DNA of 64,000 nt from Veillonella sp. 3891 (lineage in GTDB: Bacteria; Bacillota; Negativicutes; Veillonellales; Veillonellaceae): NCBI RefSeq assembly GCF_003992315.1, contig NZ_RQVE01000005.1, positions 62,001 through 126,000 on the forward strand, written 5' to 3'. Position 1 is the first letter of the stretch. Each line of letters starts with the position of its first letter. The notes under the pieces were generated by a model. The model was not told the DNA's origin. It worked only from the letters and a program-made list of their open reading frames with translations, and searched no databases. This document shows positions 54,516-61,636 of this stretch, in pieces. A program made the translations under genes and the position numbers.

Positions 54516-55226
54516 TTATTCCACTTTACCACCTAAATACGCTTCCATCACTCTAGGATCGTGACGAATCTCTTCGGCTGGTCCAGAAAGAACGATTTTA
54601 CCCGTTTCCAGTACATATGCATAGTCAGCAATTTTCAATGCTTGTCGTACGTTTTGTTCTACCAACAACACTGTCGTTCCTTCAGCACTGATTTCCTTGA
54701 TAACCTCGAAGATTTCATTTACCACTAACGGTGCCAAACCCATGGATGGTTCATCTAGCAACAATAATTTAGGACGAGCCATTAAAGCACGACCGATGGC
54801 AAGCATCTGCTGTTGCCCACCAGACAAAGTGCCACCTAATTGGTAACTACGTTCATCAAGAATAGGGAATCGCTTGAATACTTTTTTAATATCATCGTTG
54901 ATTTCAGCATCCTTACGAATATAAGCGCCCATTTCAAGATTTTCATAAACACTCATATCTTGTAAAATTTGGCGTCCTTCTGGAACGAGGGAAATACCAG
55001 CTTTCACAATATCATGAGTTTTCATAGACGTAATATCCTTACCTTCAAAGGTAATGCGACCTTCTGTTGGTTTAACCAAGCCCATGATGGAACGCATAGT
55101 TGTAGATTTACCAGCACCATTGGCACCGATCAAAGATACAATGGACCCTTGAGGAACTTCTAAGTTAATAAATTTTAAGGCTGTAATATGACCATATCCA
55201 GCCACTACATTTTCAATTTTTAACAT
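54516..55226 (-). CDS. livF: Branched-chain amino acid ABC transporter ATP-binding protein LivF
   Basis: One of two ATPases of the importer. It has 236 residues: VAGYGHITALKFINLEVPQG, Walker A SLIGANGAGKSTTMRSIMGL near 33, ABC signature LSGGQQQMLAIGRALMARP near 137, Walker B LLLLDEPSMGLAPLV near 155, and His loop VLLVEQNVRQAL. It is last in the livJHMGF operon, one base after livG. Confidence 0.95.
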   Translation of the reverse strand: MLKIENVVAGYGHITALKFINLEVPQGSIVSLIGANGAGKSTTMRSIMGLVKPTEGRITFEGKDITSMKTHDIVKAGISLVPEGRQILQDMSVYENLEMGAYIRKDAEINDDIKKVFKRFPILDERSYQLGGTLSGGQQQMLAIGRALMARPKLLLLDEPSMGLAPLVVNEIFEVIKEISAEGTTVLLVEQNVRQALKIADYAYVLETGKIVLSGPAEEIRHDPRVMEAYLGGKVE

Positions 55227-55227
55227 A

Positions 55228-55986
55228 TTATTCCTCCTTTCCTAAGTATGCTTCAATTACATCTGGATGATTTTGAATCTCCTGAGGTGTACCTTCTGCA
55301 ATTTTTTTACCGAAGTTTAATACCGCCAAGCGATCACAAATATTCATCATCAATGCCATATCATGTTCTATAACCACAACCGTAATGCCTAAATCACGAA
55401 TTTTACCGATCAATTGGCGCAACACTTCTGTTTCGCTGTCGTTCATGCCAGCTGCTGGTTCATCTAACAGAATCAATTGTGGATGTGTTGCTAAGGCACG
55501 AGCAATTTCCAAACGACGTTGTTTACCATATGGCAAGGATGTGGCTACTTCTTCTGCATCTTCTTCTAAGCCAACCAGCTTTAAAAACTCATAAGCGATA
55601 CCACGACAACGCTCTTCTTCAACTCGTTGACGTTTTGTACGGAAGAAACTAGATAACACACCAGAACCCGTGCGACAATGCATACCTGTCAGCACAGTCT
55701 CCAAGGCCGTCATATTACCGAACAAACGAATATTTTGGAATGTTCTAGCAATCCCCATTTCCACTGTACGATGCGGCTTAATACCCACCACATTCATACC
55801 ATCGAACACAATATTGCCAGTGCTCACTGGGAACACGCCTGTAATTAAATTAAACAGCGTCGTTTTGCCGGCACCATTCGGTCCAATTACACCAAAAACT
55901 TCCCCTTGGTTCACTTGGAAGGTAACCCCTGTCAAGGCAGCCACACCGCCAAAGCTTTTACTTACATCATCTAATTGTAATAGCAT
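55228..55986 (-). CDS. livG: Branched-chain amino acid ABC transporter ATP-binding protein LivG
   Basis: Second ATPase of the importer. It has 252 residues: VSKSFGGVAALTGVTFQVNQG, Walker A GVIGPNGAGKTTLFNLITG, GIARTFQNIRLFGNMTALE (LivG hallmark), signature SLPYGKQRRLEIARALATHP near 155, and Walker B LILLDEPAAGMNDSE. The gap to livM is 9 bases. Confidence 0.95.
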   Translation of the reverse strand: MLLQLDDVSKSFGGVAALTGVTFQVNQGEVFGVIGPNGAGKTTLFNLITGVFPVSTGNIVFDGMNVVGIKPHRTVEMGIARTFQNIRLFGNMTALETVLTGMHCRTGSGVLSSFFRTKRQRVEEERCRGIAYEFLKLVGLEEDAEEVATSLPYGKQRRLEIARALATHPQLILLDEPAAGMNDSETEVLRQLIGKIRDLGITVVVIEHDMALMMNICDRLAVLNFGKKIAEGTPQEIQNHPDVIEAYLGKEE

Positions 55987-55995
55987 GGGTACCTC

Positions 55996-57009
55996 CTATT
56001 CTTGACCAGACTTACTTTGCGCCTTATAAGCTTCAAAGCGTTCTGTTAACACTTGCGTTTCTGGAATATATACTTTCTTTTTCACGCCTAATTTACGGTA
56101 AATTTTGTCCATCAAATCTTCTGTCAAAATACCATCTGGGCGAACAGCCATCAAAATAACTAGTAATGCGCCATAAATAATATCCCTATAATCTGCTAAG
56201 AAACGCAATACTTCTGGTAACAAGGTCAAAATGAAAGAGCCTAGTACAGAGCCCCATACTACATTGGAACCACCAAATACAGGGAACAATAAGATTTGTA
56301 CTACCTTGTGATAGCTAAAATCTGTAGGGTTAATGAAGTTTGTAATATGTGCATACAAACCACCGCCAATACCAGCAATGAAAGCACCGATTACAAAGGC
56401 TAACATTTTGTAATACACCACATTGATACCCATCAATTCTGCTGCATGGTCATCGGCTTTGATAGCTTGGAACGCACGCCCTACACGACTATTGTGGATA
56501 CGTAAACAGAACAATATCACTAGCGCTAGAATCACTAATAAGATTATGATGGTCAACAAGTTACCCCATGTTAATGCATCGATATCTAGTAAACCGTCCA
56601 TATCGAACTCATAGACGTAGTTTGTCAATTCCTGTGCAATCGCTGGAATGCCTGAAAGGCCCAAGGCTCCATTGGTCACTTCTAAATTCAAAAAGATAAC
56701 ACGTACTACTTCACCAAAGCCTAGTGTAGCAATGGCAAGGTATAAACCTTTCAAGCGTGTAGTTGGTAAACCAATCACAACAGCTACTAAGGCCGCCACA
56801 ATACCACCAATGAAGATAGCAATCGGAATCGGTAACTCAGCTTTCAGAGTGAGCAAAGCACCCACGTAGGCACCTACACTCATGAAACCTGCCGCACCCA
56901 ACGTCAACTGTCCTGTAGAAAGGGTGAAGAAAATGGAAATACCCATGATAGCATTGATGATGAAGAACATCACAATTTGTAGATAATATGGATTTAAAAT
57001 TTCACTCAT
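55996..57009 (-). CDS. livM: Branched-chain amino acid ABC transporter permease LivM
   Basis: Inner-membrane permease. It has 337 residues and about eight to ten helices: LSTGQLTLGAAGFMSVGAY, LPTTRLKGLYLAIATLGFGE, GRAFQAIKADDHAAELMGIN (cytoplasmic EAA-like loop) and GGLYAHITNFINPTDFSY. Its start overlaps the livH stop by four bases. Confidence 0.95.
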   Translation of the reverse strand: MSEILNPYYLQIVMFFIINAIMGISIFFTLSTGQLTLGAAGFMSVGAYVGALLTLKAELPIPIAIFIGGIVAALVAVVIGLPTTRLKGLYLAIATLGFGEVVRVIFLNLEVTNGALGLSGIPAIAQELTNYVYEFDMDGLLDIDALTWGNLLTIIILLVILALVILFCLRIHNSRVGRAFQAIKADDHAAELMGINVVYYKMLAFVIGAFIAGIGGGLYAHITNFINPTDFSYHKVVQILLFPVFGGSNVVWGSVLGSFILTLLPEVLRFLADYRDIIYGALLVILMAVRPDGILTEDLMDKIYRKLGVKKKVYIPETQVLTERFEAYKAQSKSGQE

Positions 57010-57887
57010 GGTCGTCCCCCCTTATCTTTGGATCCGAATAACCCTTGTGGTCTCCAGAATAATAAGAGAATGATTAAACCGAAGGCTACAGCATCACGGT
57101 ACGAAGATGCTCCATAAGCAACAGAGAATACTTCAGAAACACCTAAGATGAATCCACCTACCATAGCACCGGTAATATTACCAAGTCCGCCAAGGATTAA
57201 CACCGCTAACCCTTTAAATCCGATAACAACACCCATCATAGGCTCTACGGCATCGAAGGATAAGCCAACCAATACACCAGCGGCAGAACCTAAGGCGGAG
57301 GCAAGCATCACTGTTACGGAAATAACTAGAGTTGGATTAACCCCCAACAAGGATGCTGTTTCTGTGCTCAAAGATACAGCACGAATAGCTTTACCGATTT
57401 TAGTCTTTTTAATGAGTACATTTAAAATCAACATTAACACAATGGATACACCAAGGCCAATGATTTGAACCATGGAGATTTTGAACATACCAAAATCGAT
57501 AAGTCCACCGATAAAATCTGGTGGGAATGAGCGTGTTTGTGGGCCCCATACAAGCAAGGCTACACTTTCAATAAAAATAGAGACACCAATTGTAGAAATC
57601 AATGGCGCCAAATGGGATACGTTTTTCTTGCGAAGTGGACGAAGTGCCACAAATTCTAATAGATATCCAAGAATTGCCCCTACGACCATAGCCACAAGGA
57701 TGGCTACGAAGATATTAGCTTCAAAGACTGTCACCATAAATAAACCCACGAAGGCACCTATCATAAAGATGCCTCCGTGAGCCATGTTGATGATGTTCAA
57801 CACACCAAACACGAGTGTCAATCCGATGGCTAATACCGCATAGAGACTGCCTAAAGTAAGGCCATTCACTAATTGCTGTAAAAACAT
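57006..57887 (-). CDS. livH: Branched-chain amino acid ABC transporter permease LivH
   Basis: Partner permease. It has 293 residues: FLQQLVNGLTLGSLYAVLAI, LTLVFGVLNIINMAHGGIFM, GKAIRAVSLSTETASLLGVN and ILGGLGNITGAMVGGFILGV. I use the ATG at 57887 (AGGAG site), 26 codons inside the longest frame, because it gives the family N-terminus and clears the livJ gene. Confidence 0.94.
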   Translation of the reverse strand: MFLQQLVNGLTLGSLYAVLAIGLTLVFGVLNIINMAHGGIFMIGAFVGLFMVTVFEANIFVAILVAMVVGAILGYLLEFVALRPLRKKNVSHLAPLISTIGVSIFIESVALLVWGPQTRSFPPDFIGGLIDFGMFKISMVQIIGLGVSIVLMLILNVLIKKTKIGKAIRAVSLSTETASLLGVNPTLVISVTVMLASALGSAAGVLVGLSFDAVEPMMGVVIGFKGLAVLILGGLGNITGAMVGGFILGVSEVFSVAYGASSYRDAVAFGLIILLLFWRPQGLFGSKDKGGRP

Positions 57888-57897
57888 CGTGTTACTC

Positions 57898-59046
57898 CTA
57901 TTTTTGTAATGCGTCAAACTGACCGTTTTTAATTTGTAAAACTTGAACTTCCATAGATGGGTCACGTTTTTCGTTGAATTGGAATTTACCAGTTACCCCT
58001 ACGAAGTCTGTAATACCTTTTAAGGCATTACGGAATTTTTCGCGATCTGTCGTAGAACCTGCTGCTTTCAAAGCTGCTTCATACAAGAATACTGCATCAT
58101 AAGCTTGTGCTGCAAATTGATCTGGTTCATGACCATATTTTTCTACATAAGCTTTGCGGAAGTCGCGAACTTTTTGGTCATCTTTGTTAGGGAACCAAGG
58201 TGTACCTACAATCGCACCATCAGCAGCGGCACCTGCATTTTTAATGAACGCTGGGCTGTTGAAACCATTGGAACCTACTACTGGTTGGTTCATGCCAAGT
58301 TCACGCATTTTTTTCATAATCAATGCACCTTCTTGGTACAAGGAAGCAACGATGATGATATCAGGTTTTGCTTGTTGGATTTTAGTCAACTGTGCAGAGA
58401 AATCTGTATCTTTGTCAGCAAATGTTTCTGTCGCTACAATTTGGACTCCTTCAGATTCCAACGCTTTTTTAGCAGTATTGTTTACAGATACCATTTGGTC
58501 ATTGTTGTTGGAGTACATAATCGCTGCTGTTTTGAAGCCTAATACTTTGTGAGATTGACGAATTGCTGCGTCTACTGCTAAAGATTCTGGTACGGCATTA
58601 CGGAAAATGTAATCTCCGATATCAGTGATGCCTTCTGCAGTTGTAGAAGTACCTAATGCTACCACTTTATTTTTGTTAGCAATTGGGCCTGCTGCCATCA
58701 TTTCACCAGATAACATAGGTCCAATGACAGCTACGACTTTATCTTTTGCAATGACTTTGTTCATCGCATTGATCGCTTCGTTTTTGTCACCTTTTGTATC
58801 TTCCACTAACAAATTGATTTTTACATTGTTAGCATCGCCGTTAATTTGCGCTACTGCTAACTCTGCACCATTCTTAATGGATTCGCCATAGGCAGCTGCT
58901 GCGCCAGACGTCGTAGTCAATAAAGCTACTTTTGCTTCATTTGCATTGTTTGTTGATGAACTATTGCCACCGCAACCAGCGATCGCCGCAGCTAGAATAG
59001 CCGTAGCACCCAATGCTAGTGCACGTTTGAACATGGATTTTTTCAT
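57898..59046 (-). CDS. livJ: Branched-chain amino acid ABC transporter substrate-binding lipoprotein
   Basis: Catches the amino acid outside the membrane. It has 382 residues with a lipoprotein signal (ALALGATAILAAAIAGCGGN; lipidated Cys near 25) and a Peripla_BP_6 fold: SGAAAAYGESIKNGAELAV, VAVIGPMLSGEMMAAGPIAN, and YSNNNDQMVSVNNTAKKALE. The domain end DFVGVTGKFQFNEKRDPSM is common in this group. It heads the operon, 10 bases before livH. The ligand is predicted to be Leu/Ile/Val. Confidence 0.93.
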   Translation of the reverse strand: MKKSMFKRALALGATAILAAAIAGCGGNSSSTNNANEAKVALLTTTSGAAAAYGESIKNGAELAVAQINGDANNVKINLLVEDTKGDKNEAINAMNKVIAKDKVVAVIGPMLSGEMMAAGPIANKNKVVALGTSTTAEGITDIGDYIFRNAVPESLAVDAAIRQSHKVLGFKTAAIMYSNNNDQMVSVNNTAKKALESEGVQIVATETFADKDTDFSAQLTKIQQAKPDIIIVASLYQEGALIMKKMRELGMNQPVVGSNGFNSPAFIKNAGAAADGAIVGTPWFPNKDDQKVRDFRKAYVEKYGHEPDQFAAQAYDAVFLYEAALKAAGSTTDREKFRNALKGITDFVGVTGKFQFNEKRDPSMEVQVLQIKNGQFDALQK

Positions 59047-59170
59047 GTTACAACCTTCCTCCTTAAAACTCTATCTTACGGATTTTCTGTTTCTGAAAGC
59101 CACCTCAATCTTTTTCTCTTTATCAGATTAAAACACAAATGACAATTCTATAGAAACCCTATTCTTATTT

Positions 59171-59247
59171 ATTATGAATGTAACATGAGTAGTTTGTCAA
59201 ATATAATTATAAGAATTTATATATGAGTTTATTTAGTAAACTACTCA
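59171..59247 (-). promoter_or_regulatory. liv promoter and flanking inverted repeat
   Basis: Minus strand: -35 TTGACA (59195-59200), 18-base spacer, -10 CATAAT (59171-59176). A 10-base repeat TGAGTAGTTT (59186-59195) recurs inverted as AAACTACTCA (59238-59247), bracketing the upstream side of the promoter. It could be an operator or an RNA hairpin. Otherwise the gap 59047-59381 is AT-rich without a supported gene. Confidence 0.5.
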
Positions 59248-59381
59248 CGTATATTTTCCTCATTTTTGTATTTATTTAGAGGACAAATATCTTTTTTGAA
59301 AATTAAATAATAGAAATAGATACGTTCCGTTACCAAGTATGTCCTTTTTTTAAGTATTCCCCGATCTACTACGTAAGCATA

Positions 59382-59420
59382 TTAAAACTGGCGATGAAAG
59401 TGATCACTCTCATCGCCAGT
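59382..59420 (-). terminator. Rho-independent terminator after ahcY
   Basis: An 11-bp perfect stem ACTGGCGATGA / TCATCGCCAGT has an inner AGTGATCACT palindrome and is followed on minus by TTTTAAT. Confidence 0.8.
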
Positions 59421-59471
59421 TTAACACAGTTGCAATTTTATTTACTATGTATCAATAAAATTTTATCATTA

Positions 59472-60716
59472 TTAGTTTACAGTATATAAATAATCATATT
59501 GTTCTTGTGTCAATGCATCTAAATCGTAGCCCATGGATTGCAATTTCAATTTCGCAATTTCTGCATCCACTTCATATGGCAATACATGTACATCATGTTC
59601 CATATCTGCTCCATGGTGCAAGATATATTCTGCTGCTAAGGCTTGCATTGCAAAGGACAAGTCCATGATTTCTGCTGGATGTCCATCACCTGCTGCTAGG
59701 TTTACAAGGCGGCCTTCTGCTAGTACATACAATTGACGACCATCTTGCATATGGTAGGCTTCGATATTTTGACGAACACGTTCATGAGACACTGCCATGG
59801 CAGCTAAATCTTTCACATTGACTTCGCAATCAAAATGGCCCGCATTACAAAGGACAGCGCGGTCTTTCATCACTGCATAATGTTCTTTTGTAATAACATC
59901 CTTACAACCTGTGACAGTACAGAAAATGTCACCGATTTTAGCTGCTTCCACCATTGGCAACACTTTGAAGCCATCAAATACAGCCTCGATTGCCTTAATT
60001 GGATCTACTTCTGTTACATACACGTGAGCGCCTAAGCCTTTAGCACGAAGTGCCACACCTTTACCGCACCAGCCATAACCAGCAACGACTACATTTTTAC
60101 CTGTTACCGTCAAGTTCGTAGTACGCATAATACCGTCCCAAACAGATTGGCCTGTACCATAGCGATTGTCGAACAAGTATTTACAGTTAGAATCGTTAAC
60201 TGCAATCATTGGGAATGTCAACTGCTCCGCTTCAGCTAGGGCTTTCAAACGGTGTACGCCTGTAGTTGTTTCTTCACTACCGCCCAACAAACGTTCTTTT
60301 GCATCTTGGCGTGTTGTGTGAAGTAAGCTTACTAAATCGCCACCGTCATCGATGATGATATGCGGTTTATGATCCAACGCTTTGTTCAAGAACATCGTAT
60401 ACTCTTCGTCTGTACAATTGTACCAAGCATAGACAGTTAGACCCATGTCCACAAGTCCTGCTGCCACATCATCTTGGGTAGATAATGGATTGGACCCTGT
60501 AACGATAACATCGGCACCACCACGTTTTAACACGGTAGATAAATACGCAGTTTTTGCTTCTAAATGAACAGATACAACGATAGTTTGACCCTTGAAAGTT
60601 TGTTCTTTTTCAAAACGGTCTCCTAATGTGTTCAAAGTAGGCATAAAATTAGCTACCCAGTCGATTTTTTTACGACCTTCTTCTGCTAAAGAAATATCTC
60701 GAATTAAAGATTGCAT
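59472..60716 (-). CDS. ahcY: Adenosylhomocysteinase
   Basis: Hydrolyses S-adenosylhomocysteine to adenosine and homocysteine, using bound NAD. It has 414 residues, the shorter bacterial/archaeal form: VSVHLEAKTAYLSTVLKRGGADVIVTGSNP.. near 50, then DDGGDLVSLLH, NDSNCKYLFDNRYGTGQSVW, the NAD loop VVVAGYGWCGKGVALRAKGL near 215 and LCNAGHFDCEVNVKDL. It starts 32 bases after mtnP and shares its promoter. Confidence 0.96.
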   Translation of the reverse strand: MQSLIRDISLAEEGRKKIDWVANFMPTLNTLGDRFEKEQTFKGQTIVVSVHLEAKTAYLSTVLKRGGADVIVTGSNPLSTQDDVAAGLVDMGLTVYAWYNCTDEEYTMFLNKALDHKPHIIIDDGGDLVSLLHTTRQDAKERLLGGSEETTTGVHRLKALAEAEQLTFPMIAVNDSNCKYLFDNRYGTGQSVWDGIMRTTNLTVTGKNVVVAGYGWCGKGVALRAKGLGAHVYVTEVDPIKAIEAVFDGFKVLPMVEAAKIGDIFCTVTGCKDVITKEHYAVMKDRAVLCNAGHFDCEVNVKDLAAMAVSHERVRQNIEAYHMQDGRQLYVLAEGRLVNLAAGDGHPAEIMDLSFAMQALAAEYILHHGADMEHDVHVLPYEVDAEIAKLKLQSMGYDLDALTQEQYDYLYTVN

Positions 60717-60748
60717 TGGTGTTCTCCTTTTAGATTCTTCATGATAGA

Positions 60749-61543
60749 TTATAATTGAAAGCCACCATACTCAGCCATACGATGATGCGCAGGATAGTCT
60801 GCATTCACATCGATTCCTTTGATGACTTCTTTCACTAACGATTGTAATTGTTCTGCCATTTGTTGCATCATATCTACTACTTCACCATGAGTCAAAGCAG
60901 ATTCAGAAATGCCTGCAGCATAATTAGTAATCATAGAAATTGTCATATATGCCATTTCCGCTTCATTCGCTAAGGTTACCTCTGGTACATTTGTCATCCC
61001 TACCGTTTGACCACCTAACATAGCATACATGCGGATTTCAGCAGGAGACTCAAAACGAGGGCCCTCTGTACATACGTAGGTGCCGCCATTGTGAACCGTT
61101 AAACCTAATGATTTCGCAGCACTTTCAACAATAGAACGCAACTCAGGACTATATGGTTCCGTTACATCCACATGAGCCACAGGACGGTCCCCACCTTCGT
61201 AGAATGTATTCACACGATTTTTCGTAAAATCTAAAAATTGGTCAGTCAACACAAAATGACCTGGTCCAAATTTTTGATCCAAAGAACCTACCGCTGTGGT
61301 AGATACGATGAACTTAACACCTAACTTTTTTAACCCCCAAATGTTGGCACGATAATTAATCTTGTGCGGTGGAATGGAATGATCACGGCCATGACGGGCT
61401 AAGAAGTACACCGTCTTACCTTCATAAGTGCCACATACATAATGAATCTCACCATAAGGTGTCATCAAAGACGATTCCGTCATAGTTTCAAACATATTTG
61501 GATCGTACACACCGGTACCACCAATAATAGCAATGGCTGACAT
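60749..61543 (-). CDS. mtnP: S-methyl-5'-thioadenosine phosphorylase
   Basis: Cleaves methylthioadenosine to adenine and methylthioribose-1-phosphate. It has 264 residues: IAIIGGTGVYDPNMFE, FLARHGRDHSIPPHKINYRANIW.. near 50, ISTTAVGSLDQKFGPGHFVL-type strand near 90, and CTEGPRFESPAEIRMYAMLG near 180, with MTNVPEVTLANEAEM. A close purine phosphorylase function (inosine) is possible. With ahcY it recycles SAM by-products. Confidence 0.9.
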   Translation of the reverse strand: MSAIAIIGGTGVYDPNMFETMTESSLMTPYGEIHYVCGTYEGKTVYFLARHGRDHSIPPHKINYRANIWGLKKLGVKFIVSTTAVGSLDQKFGPGHFVLTDQFLDFTKNRVNTFYEGGDRPVAHVDVTEPYSPELRSIVESAAKSLGLTVHNGGTYVCTEGPRFESPAEIRMYAMLGGQTVGMTNVPEVTLANEAEMAYMTISMITNYAAGISESALTHGEVVDMMQQMAEQLQSLVKEVIKGIDVNADYPAHHRMAEYGGFQL

Positions 61544-61586
61544 ATCGTTCCTCCTTGTGAAAGATAGAAAAAATCTGTATGAATTT

Positions 61587-61592
61587 ATTATA
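61587..61592 (-). promoter_or_regulatory. Extended -10 promoter of mtnP-ahcY
   Basis: On minus TGCTATAAT gives a perfect -10 with the TGn extension; no clear -35 is seen. It lies between the SNF2 stop and mtnP. Confidence 0.5.
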
Positions 61593-61636
61593 GCATGGAA
61601 TAGGGTATTTGATGATAATTATCTCAATAAATAGTT

